Source: JAIBJN01 sp963830885 (lineage in GTDB: Bacteria; Actinomycetota; Thermoleophilia; Gaiellales; Gaiellaceae). Taken from it: a stretch of 64,000 nucleotides of DNA. The notes below the pieces were generated by a model. The model ran no database searches and was not told the origin of the DNA. It saw only the letters and a program-made list of their open reading frames with translations. Both the position numbers and the translations under genes were made by a program. The stretch is taken from positions 82,823-146,822 of the forward strand of contig CAWHOA010000022.1 of assembly GCA_963830885.1 (NCBI GenBank). The letters are read 5' to 3'. This document shows positions 8,274 through 17,152 of this stretch, in pieces (position 1 is the stretch's first letter; the number at the start of each line of letters is the position of its first letter).

Positions 8274-9380
8274 ATGGCGATCGTCACTCAGCAATCTGCG
8301 CTCGACTCGATCTGGGAGAAGGTCGAGGCGAACGCGCGGCTCGACTTCGAGGACGGGCTCACGCTGATGGAGTCCGACGACCTGCTCCAGCTCGGCGAGC
8401 TGGCCGACGCGGCTCGGCGCGTGCGCGGCGGCACGGACGAGGTCTTCTTCGTCCAGAACCTCTACTTGAACCAGACGAACGTCTGCCGCGTGAAATGCAA
8501 GTTCTGCGCGTTCGCGGTGACGCAGAAGCAGGCCGGCGCCTACACGACGACCGCGGAGGAGCTGGTCGAGGACGCGCTCCGCCAGCGCGAGCTGACCGGC
8601 TTCACCGAGATCCACATGGTCAACGGAGAGAACCCGCACGTCGGCTTCGACTTCTACGTGGACACGATCCGCTCGCTGCACGAGGCGATGCCGGACGTGC
8701 ACCTCAAGTGCTACACCGCGAGCGAGATCCACCACATGACGAAGCTCTCCGGGCTCACGCACGAGCAGGTGCTGGTCGAGCTCAAGTCCGCGGGCCTCGG
8801 GTCGCTCCCGGGCGGCGGTGCCGAGGTGTTCGCCGACCGTGTCCGCCGGCTGATCGCGCCCGGAAAGGAGCATCCTGACTTCTGGTTCCACACCCACCGG
8901 ACGGCGCACGGCCTCGGCATCCCGACGCACTGCACGATGCTCTACGGGCACGTGGAGACCTACGAGGAGCGCGTCGACCACCTGCTTCGCCTGCGCGCCC
9001 TCCAGGACGAGACCGGCGGCTTCCTCGCCTTCATCCCGCTTGCGTTCCATCCCGAGAACACCGTGTTCGAGCGGCGCGGGTGGCGGCACACGGCGGGCTC
9101 CGACGACCTGAAGATGATCGCCGTCTCGCGGCTGCTCCTCGACAACGTCGAGAACGTGAAGGCCTACTGGATCATGATGGGCATGCCGCTTGCCGCCGTT
9201 GCGCTCCACTTCGGCGCGAACGACGTGCAGGGCACGGTCGTGCGCGAGGAGATCTTCCACGCCGCCGGCGCCACCACGGAGACCGAGCAGAAGATCGACG
9301 AGCTCGTCCGCTTCGTGCGTGAGGCCGGTCGGGTTCCCGTCCAGCGCGACACGCTCTACAACGAGCTGCGGCGATGGTGA
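8274..9380 (+). CDS. mqnE: Aminodeoxyfutalosine synthase, radical SAM
   Basis: 368-aa radical-SAM enzyme joining the MqnA product to S-adenosylmethionine to give 6-amino-6-deoxyfutalosine, first committed steps of the futalosine menaquinone route. The [4Fe-4S] motif is CRVKCKFC (Cx3Cx2C). GLTLMESDDLLQLGELA near the N-terminus, FTEIHMVNGENPH, KCYTASEIHHM, ELKSAGLGSLPGGGAEVF and YGHVETYEERVDHLL identify MqnE rather than MqnC. The protein ends PVQRDTLYNELRRW, a tail shared with MqnC. It begins 14 nt after the prenyl synthase, behind weak ribosome-binding sequence, and belongs to the same operon. Confidence 0.92.
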   Translation: MAIVTQQSALDSIWEKVEANARLDFEDGLTLMESDDLLQLGELADAARRVRGGTDEVFFVQNLYLNQTNVCRVKCKFCAFAVTQKQAGAYTTTAEELVEDALRQRELTGFTEIHMVNGENPHVGFDFYVDTIRSLHEAMPDVHLKCYTASEIHHMTKLSGLTHEQVLVELKSAGLGSLPGGGAEVFADRVRRLIAPGKEHPDFWFHTHRTAHGLGIPTHCTMLYGHVETYEERVDHLLRLRALQDETGGFLAFIPLAFHPENTVFERRGWRHTAGSDDLKMIAVSRLLLDNVENVKAYWIMMGMPLAAVALHFGANDVQGTVVREEIFHAAGATTETEQKIDELVRFVREAGRVPVQRDTLYNELRRW

Positions 9381-9532
9381 CGCTCACCCAGACGATTCCT
9401 GCGCTGCAGGAGGTTCTTCATCCGGTCGCGCGGGGCGGCGCGCCCGACACCGACCGCGGTGCATGCGAGCTCGCCACGCTCGACCTCGACGGCAATCTCG
9501 TCGTCTTCTTCGAGTGGGACGAGGCGAGTTGA
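9374..9532 (+). CDS. Possible 52-aa protein overlapping the mqnE stop
   Basis: An ATG at 9374 overlaps the mqnE stop codon by 7 nt. The 52-aa frame begins MVTLTQTIPALQEVLHPV and ends ATLDLDGNLVVFFEWDEAS, with coding-like codon use and an acidic beta-rich tail. There is no membrane segment or known motif. The close overlap suggests translational coupling, but the short length leaves doubt; it may be a remnant of a longer gene. Confidence 0.35.
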   Translation: MVTLTQTIPALQEVLHPVARGGAPDTDRGACELATLDLDGNLVVFFEWDEAS

Positions 9533-9665
9533 CACGGTCTCGGCACATCCGGCCACACACACGCGCGGTAGCCGGCGATAGGCTGAAGCCGAGCAGGGGG
9601 CGGGCCGGGACCCGAAGATACTCGCGTCTAACCAAGAGCCCGCGCCGCTCCGAGAGTCCTTCCGC
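9533..9665 (+). promoter_or_regulatory. Gap upstream of mqnA with a possible -10
   Basis: This 133-nt gap is the only sizeable break in the mqn cluster. It contains CGATAGGCT around 9577-9585, a TAnnnT-like -10, so mqnA-mqnC may have their own promoter with a leader of about 80 nt. No convincing hairpin or riboswitch was seen. Confidence 0.25.
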
Positions 9666-10430
9666 ATGATTCGTCTCGGCCGCATCTCCTACGTGAACAT
9701 GGCGCCGGTGTTCCACCGGCTCGCCGTGGACGTCGAGGAGGTCCACGGCGTCCCCACGGAGCTGAACGCCCGCCTCCTCGCCGGCGAGATCGACCTGGCG
9801 CCGATCTCCTCCATCGAGTACGCGCGCAACGCCGATCGGCTGCGGATCCTCCCGCGCCTCTGCGTCTCCTCGGAGGGCGCCGTCGACTCGATCCAGCTCG
9901 TCTCGCGGACGCCGCTCGAGCACATCGACTCGGTGGCGGTGACGCCCGAGAGCGCGACGTCGGTCGTGCTCACGAAAGTACTGCTCTCCGACGTCCGGCT
10001 GGTGCCGCAGGACAAGAAGGCCGAGGCGAGGCTCCTCATCGGCGACGCGGCCCTCCGCAGCGCCTTCGAGGACCCGACGCCTCACTACGACCTCGGCCGG
10101 CTCTGGCTCGAGCGGACGGGGCTTCCGATGGTCTTCGCCGTTTGGGCATGTCCCGACCCGCCGCCGGCCGGCGTCCTCGAGCTCGAGGAGGCGCTCGTCT
10201 CCTCGGTGCGGCTGGCCCGCGCCGAGCCCGAGCAGCTGGCGTTCGAGGCGAGCGATCGCTACGGCTATCCAGCCGGCTTCCTGGCCCGCTACTTCGAGAA
10301 GCTCCGCTACAGCTTCGGGCCGCGAGAGCGCGCGGGCCTCATCACCTTCTTCGAGATGGCGCGCGATGTCGGCGAGCTCGAGCGGGTGCCCGAGCTGCGG
10401 TTCGTCGTCCCGGAGGCGGTCTCCCTGTGA
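9666..10430 (+). CDS. mqnA: Chorismate dehydratase
   Basis: 254-aa MqnA, a periplasmic-binding-protein-like fold enzyme that dehydrates chorismate to 3-[(1-carboxyvinyl)oxy]benzoate. Signature parts: LGRISYVNMAPVFHRL at the N-terminus, GVPTELNARLLAGEIDLAPISSIEYA, the CVSSEGAVDSIQLVSR core, LLIGDAALR and HYDLGRLWLERTGLPMVFAVW. There is no signal peptide, which fits a cytoplasmic enzyme. Its last bases overlap the GTG of mqnC (GTGA), so the two are coupled. Confidence 0.93.
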   Translation: MIRLGRISYVNMAPVFHRLAVDVEEVHGVPTELNARLLAGEIDLAPISSIEYARNADRLRILPRLCVSSEGAVDSIQLVSRTPLEHIDSVAVTPESATSVVLTKVLLSDVRLVPQDKKAEARLLIGDAALRSAFEDPTPHYDLGRLWLERTGLPMVFAVWACPDPPPAGVLELEEALVSSVRLARAEPEQLAFEASDRYGYPAGFLARYFEKLRYSFGPRERAGLITFFEMARDVGELERVPELRFVVPEAVSL

Positions 10431-11536
10431 CCGGCAGCGGGAACGGCAGCGGGAACGGCTTCATCGGCGAGATCCTCGACCGCGCCTTGGCCGGGGAGCG
10501 CCTGGCCGACGCGGACGCGCTCGCGCTCCTTCGCAGTCGCGACCTCGTTCGCGTCGGGCGCGCCGCCGACGAGCTCCGCAATCGCAAGGTCGACCCGAAG
10601 CGGGTGACGTTCATCATCGACCGGAACGTCAACTACACGAACATCTGCCACACCGACTGCGACTTCTGCGCCTTCTACCGCCGGCCGGGCGACCGCAAGG
10701 AGGGCTACCTCCTGCCGAAGCCGGTCATCTTCAAGAAGATCGAGGAGACCCTCGCCATCGGAGGGACGGCGCTCCTCATGCAGGGCGGCCATCACCCCGA
10801 CCTCGGCATCGACTTCTACGAGGACCTGTTCCGGTCGATCAAGGAGCGCTACCGCATCCACCTGCACGCGCTCTCCCCGCCCGAGATCCAGCACATCGCC
10901 CGCCGCTCGAAGCTGACGATTCCCGAAACGCTGACCCGCCTGCGCGACGCGGGCCTCGACTCGCTGCCCGGCGGCGGCGCGGAGATCCTCGTCGACCGGG
11001 TGCGCGACATCATCGCGCCCAAGAAGACGAAGTCGGCCGAATGGCTGGGCGTCATGCGCGAGGCTCACCGGCTCGGGGTCTCCTCGACGGCGACGATGAT
11101 GTACGGCCACGTCGAGACCCTCGAGGAGCGCGTCGAGCACATGCGCCGGATCCGGGAGCTGCAGGACGAGACCGGCGGCTTTCGCGCCTTTATCTCGTGG
11201 ACGTTCCAGCCCGACGGGACGCGGCTCGCCGACCGGGTCGTCGACTATCCGACGTCGTTCGACTACCTCCTGACGCAGGCCGTCAGCCGCATCTACCTCG
11301 ACAACGTCGATCACATCCAGTCGAGCTGGGTGACGCAGGGGATGAAGGTCGGACAGGTGGCGCTCGGCTTCGGCGCCGACGACATGGGCTCGGTCATGAT
11401 CGAGGAGAACGTCGTCTCCGCCGCGGGGACGACACACCGCGCCGACACCGACGACTTCGTCCGCGCGATCAAGGCGCTCGGGAAGGTCCCCGTGCAGCGC
11501 GACACGCTCTACCGCGAGGTCAAGGTCTGGGCCTGA
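10427..11536 (+). CDS. mqnC: Cyclic dehypoxanthinyl futalosine synthase, radical SAM
   Basis: 369-aa radical-SAM enzyme that cyclises dehypoxanthinyl futalosine. The cluster motif is CHTDCDFC inside DRNVNYTNIC...AFYRRPGD, typical of MqnC. Also seen: LLMQGGHHPDLGIDFYEDLF, HALSPPEIQHIA, LPGGGAEILVDRVRD and FISWTFQPDGTRLAD. Start at GTG 10427 overlaps the mqnA stop; the N-terminus is Gly/Ser/Asn-rich (TGSGNGSGNGFIGEILDRA), a low-complexity extension before the usual first helix. With mqnE and mqnA this covers three of the four core futalosine steps. MqnB (futalosine hydrolase), MqnD and a dedicated MqnP prenyltransferase are not in the window. Confidence 0.93.
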   Translation: MTGSGNGSGNGFIGEILDRALAGERLADADALALLRSRDLVRVGRAADELRNRKVDPKRVTFIIDRNVNYTNICHTDCDFCAFYRRPGDRKEGYLLPKPVIFKKIEETLAIGGTALLMQGGHHPDLGIDFYEDLFRSIKERYRIHLHALSPPEIQHIARRSKLTIPETLTRLRDAGLDSLPGGGAEILVDRVRDIIAPKKTKSAEWLGVMREAHRLGVSSTATMMYGHVETLEERVEHMRRIRELQDETGGFRAFISWTFQPDGTRLADRVVDYPTSFDYLLTQAVSRIYLDNVDHIQSSWVTQGMKVGQVALGFGADDMGSVMIEENVVSAAGTTHRADTDDFVRAIKALGKVPVQRDTLYREVKVWA

Positions 11537-11568
11537 GCTGAGCGCTCGCTTGCCTCCGGGCGGCGGGT

Positions 11569-13321
11569 GTGCTTTCGTGTCTCCGGGTGCTGAAGAGGGG
11601 TCTTCTGTGCGCCGCGATTGCGGTCGCCCTCGTTCTCCCCGCGCTCGCCGGGGCCGCTCGGCAGGCGCTGTTGCCTGGCGTGTCCTACGAGCGAAAGGTG
11701 GTGCTGAGCGGCGGGCAGCCGGTTGTTCTCCACGTCGTTCGCACGCCGCCGCAGAGCGGCCTCTTCCGTCTCGATCCGGTCCTGTCGCACGGCACCGTGC
11801 TCGGCCGCCAAACGGTTCCGGGAATGCAGGCTCGCATTCGCTCGCGGGCGACAACGGTGGGAGTGAACGGCGACTTCTTCACGCTGGAGACGGGCGAGAG
11901 CTCCGGCATCTTCCTGCGTGACGGCGTGCTGTCGTCGCCCCCTTCGCTGAACCGGTCCGCTCTCGTGCTCGGGCTCGACAGCCGGATCGTCGTCGACGTC
12001 TTTCGCCTCACCGGCACCTGGCAGGCCGGTGCGTTCGCAGAACGTCGCCTCCAGAAGCTGAACCGGCGAATCACGACGCCTTCGGGCATCTCGCTCTTCA
12101 CGCCTGCGTGGGGAGGCCTGACGCCACGAGCGCGCGGCGCGGTCGAGGTCGTCCTGGCCGGCTTTCCTGCCGCCGAAGCTCGGGACCGACCTGACCGGAA
12201 CGGTCGTAGCCGTCAACCGTGGCGGCCGAACCGCGATCCCCTCCGGCGGCGCTGTGTTGCAGGCGCGCGGCAGCATTCGCGGGAGCCTGCTGACCGAGGC
12301 GACGGTTGGGACGGGGGTGACGGTGCGCCTCCGGATTGCCAACTTCCCGGAGGGTGCTCCCGACGCGATCGGAGGAGGCCCCGTTCTCGTCAGAAACGGG
12401 CGCCCGGTCAGGCAGGCCGACGAGTACTTCACGCTCGACCAGATCACCAAGCGGCACCCGCGCACGGCAGTCGGGCAGCTCGCGAACGGAGGTTTCCTCT
12501 TCGTCGTGGCCGACGGCCGGAGCCCCGCGAGCGCCGGGCTCACCGCCTGGGCAATGGCACGGACGATGGCCAATCTCGGTGCCGTCGCCGCGATGGGCTT
12601 CGACGGCGGGGGGTCGTCGACGATCGCGTTCGACGGCAGCGTGCTCAACACTCCCTCGGACGGCCGTCCTCGCGCCGTGGCCAACGGGCTCTTCCTCTTC
12701 TACTACGGCATCTACGCGCCCGCGCTCGGTACGGCCGTGCTCTCGCCGAACGGGGACGGTGTCGGCGAGTCGAAGGTTCTCTCGGCCAAGGTCGTCCGCC
12801 GGGCCGCGGTGCGCCTACGACTAGTGCGCCCGGACGGCTCGGAGGCGTGGAGTCGGGAGGAGGTCGTCGGGCCGGGTTGGATCTCGCGCACGGTCTCCGA
12901 CCCGGCCATGCCCGACGGCCTGTGGCGGTGGGTCGCCGAGGCGACGGAGGCGGCAACCGGCGAGACGAGTCGGATGACACGCACGTTTCGCGTGAACCGG
13001 ACACTCGGGCACCTGCGCCTGTCGCGCGCGTACCTGCACGTGCGCCCGCCGGCGGGCGGCAGGCTCGGCATCTCCGTCCGGCTCGCCCACCGCGCCCGGC
13101 TCGACGTGGCGGTGCTCGGGCTCGACGGGCGACCGCGCCGCACGCTCTTCACGGGCGCGCTGGACCCCGGAACGAAACGGTGGCGCTGGAACGGCCGCAC
13201 CGACTCCGGCCGCGTGATTCCACTGGGGACGTACGTCGTCCGGGTCTCTGCCAGGAACGAGTTCGGAAAGGTCTCCTTGCGAGCGCCGGTGCGCGTCCTG
13301 CTTGCGCCGCCCTCCGGCTAG
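11569..13321 (+). CDS. Secreted phosphodiester glycosidase (NAGPA) with FlgD/Ig-like tail (one frameshift as sequenced)
   Basis: N-terminal signal peptide (RGLLCAAIAVALVLPALAGA), then a NAGPA-type domain: GVNGDFFTLETGESSGIFLRDG, RTAVGQLANGGFLFVVADGR, and AAMGFDGGGSSTIAF. These are the substrate-pocket motifs of exopolysaccharide phosphodiester glycosidases. The C-terminal part has SPNGDGVGESKVL and an Ig-like FlgD fold (WRWNGRTDSGRVIPLGTYVV). As sequenced, an extra A in the AA at 12176-12177 breaks the frame; repairing it (AAELGTDLTG) yields about 583 aa. GTG 11569 is used as start, GTG 11587 is an alternative. Likely acts on cell-surface glycans; neighbours are envelope genes. Confidence 0.8.
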
Positions 13322-13330
13322 AGTCTCTCG
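13319..13330 (+). promoter_or_regulatory. Probable leaderless promoter of dedA-like gene
   Basis: TAGAGT (13319-13324) overlaps the stop codon of the preceding gene and sits 6 nt before the GTG start at 13331, with no Shine-Dalgarno sequence between. The same spacing recurs at several other genes here. Confidence 0.4.
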
Positions 13331-14020
13331 GTGCACGCGATCACCGAGGCCGTCACCGGGGCGATCGGGGACTACGGCCTCTACGCCGTCTTCATTCTCA
13401 TGTTCGTGGATGCCGTTCTGCCGGCGGCGAGCGAGCTCGTCATGGTCTACGGCGGCGCGGTCGCGGTCGGAGCCTTTCCGGGCTCGGAGGTGACGCTCTT
13501 CGGCAACGAGATCGAGTCCACGGGCTGGGCCTACTTCGCGATCGCCATGGCGGGGACGATCGGGTACACGCTCGGGTCGATCGCCGGCTGGGCCATCGGG
13601 CTCTACGGGGGTCGGCCCTACCTGGAGCGACACGGGCGGTGGCTGCACGTCGATCGGGAGAAGCTCGAACGGGCGGACGCGTGGTTCGAGCGCTACGGAG
13701 ACCTGACGGTGCTCGTCACCCGAATGCTCCCGGTCATCCGCTCCTTCGTGTCGATTCCCGCAGGGATCGCCGAGATGCCGTTCGTCCGCTACACCGTGTT
13801 CACGTTCGCCGGAACCATCCCGTGGTGCTTCGGCCTCGCCGCCGTCGGCGTGGCGCTCGGGAGCCAGTGGGAGCGGTTCCACGAGAGCTTCCGCTACGCG
13901 GATTACGCGATCGTGGCCCTGGTCGTCGCGGCCGTCGGGGCACTGGCCTACCGGACGTACCGACGCCGGGCGCGGAAGCGGGCGGTCGAGGAGCGGTCCG
14001 CCGAAGGGACCGGAGGGTAG
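13331..14020 (+). CDS. DedA-family membrane protein
   Basis: 229-aa polytopic membrane protein of the DedA/VTT family. Members act in undecaprenyl-phosphate or phospholipid recycling across the membrane. Seen: a start helix (YGLYAVFILMFVDAVLPAAS) with the conserved acidic residue next to PAASE, GYTLGSIAGWAIGLYGGRPY, the FERYGDLTVLVTRMLPVIRS motif with the conserved Arg and Pro, and AGIAEMPFVRYTVFTFAGTIPW. The C-terminus is a final helix and a basic tail. An insertion (FPGSEVTLFGNEIESTG) follows the first helix. Undecaprenyl-phosphate recycling would fit the surface-glycan genes around it. Confidence 0.88.
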   Translation: MHAITEAVTGAIGDYGLYAVFILMFVDAVLPAASELVMVYGGAVAVGAFPGSEVTLFGNEIESTGWAYFAIAMAGTIGYTLGSIAGWAIGLYGGRPYLERHGRWLHVDREKLERADAWFERYGDLTVLVTRMLPVIRSFVSIPAGIAEMPFVRYTVFTFAGTIPWCFGLAAVGVALGSQWERFHESFRYADYAIVALVVAAVGALAYRTYRRRARKRAVEERSAEGTGG

Positions 14021-14056
14021 ACTGGCCCGCAGCCTCCCTCGGCTCCGTGGCAGCCC

Positions 14057-15160
14057 ATGACCATTCCGCACGTCGACGTGAAGGCACAGTACGCGCCGCT
14101 GCTGGACGAGCTGAAGGAACGGCTTGCGGCGGTGCTCGACTCGGGCAGGTTCATCCTCGGCCCCGAGGTGCGCGCCTTCGAGGAGGAGGCCGCCGCCTAT
14201 CTCGGCACGGCCGAGGCAGTCGGCGTCGCGAATGGAACGGACGCGCTCGTCCTCGTCCTCGAAGCGCTCGGCGTCGGCGCGGGCGACGAGGTCGTCTGTC
14301 CAGCTTTCACGTTCTACGCGACTGCGGAAGCGATCTCGCGCGTCGGAGCGACACCGGTCTTCTGCGACATCGACCCTGCCACGCTCAACCTCGATCCGGC
14401 TGACGTCGAGCAGCGGGTCGGCAAGCGGACGAAGGCGATCCTGGTGGTGCACCTCTTCGGCCGCCCGGCGGCTCTCGCCGAGCTTCCGGCCGACCTGCCC
14501 GTGATCGAGGACGCGGCCCAGGCCTTCGGTGCGAGCAGCGGCGGCCGGCGGGTCGGTGCCGTCGGCGTTGCGGGGACATTCAGCTTCTTCCCGACGAAGA
14601 ACCTCTTCGGCCTCGGCGACGGAGGGCTCGTCTCCACGAACGATCCTGGCATCGCCGAGCGCATCAGGCTCCTGCGCTTTCACGGCTCCCGCGACAAGGA
14701 GCTCTTCGAGGAGATCGGGATGAACTCGCGACTCGACGAGATCCAGGCCGCAGCGTTGCGCCTGTTCCTCGACCACCTCGACGGATGGAACGCAGCCCGG
14801 CGCTCGGCGGCCGCGCGCTACGCGGAGCTCGGCCTCGGCGAGCTCTGCGAGCTCCCCGCGGACGAGCCCGGGCACGTCTACCACATGTACGTCGTGCGCT
14901 CGCCCGAGCGCGACCGCATCGCCGCAGCGCTGCGCGCGGCGGACATCGGCTTCGCGACCTACTACACGACGCCGCTCCACCTGCAACCGGTCTACACCGG
15001 TCTCGGTCACAGACTCGGTAGCCTGCCCGAGACGGAGCGCGCCGCGCGTGAGACGATCGCCCTCCCCCTCTGGGCGGGAATCGGCGCAGCGCAGCAAGAG
15101 GAGGTCGTGGCGACGATCAGGACAGCTGTCGAGACGGGAGCGGCGCATGAGGTTGCCTAG
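14057..15160 (+). CDS. DegT/DnrJ/EryC1-family sugar aminotransferase
   Basis: 367-aa PLP enzyme that transaminates a nucleotide-linked keto sugar. Motifs: FEEEAAAYLGTAEAVGVANG, GDEVVCPAFTFYATAEAI, PVIEDAAQAFGASSGGR, SFFPTKNLFGLGDGG with the PLP lysine in PTKN, and MNSRLDEIQAAALRLFLDHLD. There is no signal peptide. A -10-like TAGACT lies at 14018-14023, giving a 33-nt leader. Its 3' end overlaps the next gene (ATG at 15147) by 14 nt, so it is coupled with the FlaA1-like dehydratase. Probably makes an amino sugar for a surface polysaccharide; the exact sugar is not readable. Confidence 0.9.
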   Translation: MTIPHVDVKAQYAPLLDELKERLAAVLDSGRFILGPEVRAFEEEAAAYLGTAEAVGVANGTDALVLVLEALGVGAGDEVVCPAFTFYATAEAISRVGATPVFCDIDPATLNLDPADVEQRVGKRTKAILVVHLFGRPAALAELPADLPVIEDAAQAFGASSGGRRVGAVGVAGTFSFFPTKNLFGLGDGGLVSTNDPGIAERIRLLRFHGSRDKELFEEIGMNSRLDEIQAAALRLFLDHLDGWNAARRSAAARYAELGLGELCELPADEPGHVYHMYVVRSPERDRIAAALRAADIGFATYYTTPLHLQPVYTGLGHRLGSLPETERAARETIALPLWAGIGAAQQEEVVATIRTAVETGAAHEVA

Positions 15161-17063
15161 CCGGTACCGCATGTGGCAGGTGGGCGCCGACGGCCTGCTC
15201 GCCGCCTTCGCCTGGTACCTCGCCTTCCAGGTGCGGTTCGATCAGGGCGTACCGGCCCGCTACGACGAGTTCCTCGGCTGGGACGTCTTCGCCGTCGTCA
15301 TCGGCATCCAGCTGGCGGTGTTCGTCGCGTTCGGCCTCTACCAGCACTGGTGGCGGTACGTCTCGATCCGAGACATATGGCGGGCGGTGCTCGCCGTCAC
15401 CGTCGCTGCGGTCGTGGTCGTCGTCGCCCTCTACCTCTGGCGTCCGGTCGACGGCTGGCGCGTTCCGCGCGGCGTTGTCGCGATCGACTGGCTGCTCATG
15501 CTCGCGTTCGTCACGGGCGCGCGCCTCGCGGCACGGACGCTGATCGAGCGCCCGGGTCGCGGCCGCTTCGTCGCCCGCGGCCGGGAGGCGCTGATCATCG
15601 GCGCCGGCGACGCCGGGCAGCTCATCATCCGCGAGATGCTGAAGACCCCGCGACTCGGCTACACGGCGATCGGCCTCATCGACGACGACCCGCGCAAGAA
15701 GAACATGCGTCTGCACGGAGTCCGCGTCCTCGGGACGACCGACCAGCTACCGCGTTTGCTCTCGGACAACCGCCCGGACGAGGTGATCATCGCCATTCCG
15801 TCCGGAACAGGACAGGTACGGCAGAAGGTCGTGAACGCGTGCCGCGATGCGGGCGTGCCGGTGAAGACGCTCCCGGGCGTGCACGAGCTCATCACCGGCG
15901 ACATCGACCTGTCCCGCCAGCTCCGCGAGGTGCAGGTCGAGGACATTCTCGGGCGCGAGGCCGTCAAGCTGGACATTCCCTCCATCGCCTCCTACATCAG
16001 CGGGTCGACCGTGCTCGTGACGGGTGCCGGCGGATCCATCGGCTCGGAGCTCTGTCGCCAGGTAGCCGCTCTCGGCGCTGGGCAGATCGTGCTCGTCGAC
16101 CACTCCGAGAACGCACTCTTCAACATCGACCACGAGCTCCAGCACGAGCGGCGCTATCCCTCGGCGGTGCCGGCCCTGGCCGACGTGAAGGACCCGGTCA
16201 AGATCCGCCGCCTCTTCGAGCGTCACCGGCCGACGGTCGTCTTTCACGCCGCCGCGTACAAGCACGTCCCCATGATGGAGGCCAACCCGCTCGAATCCGT
16301 CCGGAACAACGTCCTCGGGACGAAGGTGTTGGCCGAGCTCGCCGCGGCGCACGGTGTGCAGCAGTTCGTCCTCGTGTCGACCGACAAGGCCGTCCGCCCG
16401 AAGAACGTCCTCGGTCAGACGAAGGCGATCTGCGAGTGGGTCGTGCAGTCGGCTGCCGCGCGCGACGGCAACGACGCGAGCTTCATCGCCGTTCGCTTCG
16501 GAAACGTGCTCGGGTCCTCCGGGACGGTGATCCCCCTTTTCCGCCGCCAGATCGCTCGCGGCGGGCCCGTGACTGTGACGCATCCCGACATGGAGCGCTA
16601 CTTCATGACGATCCCCGAAGCGGTGCAGCTGACCGTGCAAGCGGGCGCGCTCGGACGGAGCGGAGACGTCTTCGTGCTCGACATGGGCGAGCCGGTGAAG
16701 ATCGTCGACCTCGCGTACAACATGATCCGGCTCTCGGGCAAGGAGCCCGAGCGAGACATCGCGGTCGAGTTCATCGGCATAAGGCCGGGGGAGAAGCTGA
16801 CCGAGGACCTCTGGGGCGAGGGCGAGTCCTCCACCACCACCTCGCACCCCAAGATCCTTCACGTCGCGTCGGCGCCGATCGACCCCGCCTGGCTCGAGGA
16901 CGAGATCGCCGAGCTCGAGCGCCTCGTCGACGCCGGCGAGACGGTCCAGGTCGTTGCCCAGCTGGCCGACATGATCCGGAGCTCGCATCGGCTCGACGAG
17001 CCGGCCGCCGCGGCCGAGGCGAAGGCCTCCACCGCAGCCACGCTCCCTCCTGCAGCGTCCTGA
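15147..17063 (+). CDS. FlaA1/CapD-like nucleotide-sugar epimerase/dehydratase, membrane-anchored
   Basis: 638-aa polysaccharide-biosynthesis protein. About four N-terminal membrane helices (LLAAFAWYLAFQV, VFAVVIGIQLAVFVAFGLY, AVLAVTVAAVVVVVALYLW, GVVAIDWLLMLAFVTGARL) are followed by a first Rossmann domain (ALIIGAGDAGQLIIREML) and a second SDR domain (TVLVTGAGGSIGSELCRQVAALG). Catalytic region: VSTDKAVRPKNVLGQTKA; the usual YxxxK of short-chain enzymes is replaced by this SDK type, as in 4,6-dehydratases of UDP-GlcNAc. FGNVLGSSGTVIPLF and IRPGEKLTEDLW are family motifs. The start at ATG 15147 overlaps the aminotransferase. The two likely make a UDP-4-keto then amino sugar for surface glycan. 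Confidence 0.9.
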   Translation: MRLPSRYRMWQVGADGLLAAFAWYLAFQVRFDQGVPARYDEFLGWDVFAVVIGIQLAVFVAFGLYQHWWRYVSIRDIWRAVLAVTVAAVVVVVALYLWRPVDGWRVPRGVVAIDWLLMLAFVTGARLAARTLIERPGRGRFVARGREALIIGAGDAGQLIIREMLKTPRLGYTAIGLIDDDPRKKNMRLHGVRVLGTTDQLPRLLSDNRPDEVIIAIPSGTGQVRQKVVNACRDAGVPVKTLPGVHELITGDIDLSRQLREVQVEDILGREAVKLDIPSIASYISGSTVLVTGAGGSIGSELCRQVAALGAGQIVLVDHSENALFNIDHELQHERRYPSAVPALADVKDPVKIRRLFERHRPTVVFHAAAYKHVPMMEANPLESVRNNVLGTKVLAELAAAHGVQQFVLVSTDKAVRPKNVLGQTKAICEWVVQSAAARDGNDASFIAVRFGNVLGSSGTVIPLFRRQIARGGPVTVTHPDMERYFMTIPEAVQLTVQAGALGRSGDVFVLDMGEPVKIVDLAYNMIRLSGKEPERDIAVEFIGIRPGEKLTEDLWGEGESSTTTSHPKILHVASAPIDPAWLEDEIAELERLVDAGETVQVVAQLADMIRSSHRLDEPAAAAEAKASTAATLPPAAS

Positions 17064-17152
17064 TCACGCGAACGAGACCCGGGGCACCTCCGGGCTAGAC
17101 CTGGGCCGACGCATCTGTTAGACCACCTCGGCCACGACTTAGGGGAGAGGAT

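Noticed and set aside
12821..15172. 783-codon minus-strand open frame
   Set aside because: Shadow of the NAGPA, DedA and aminotransferase genes; composition is typical of antisense frames in GC-rich DNA.
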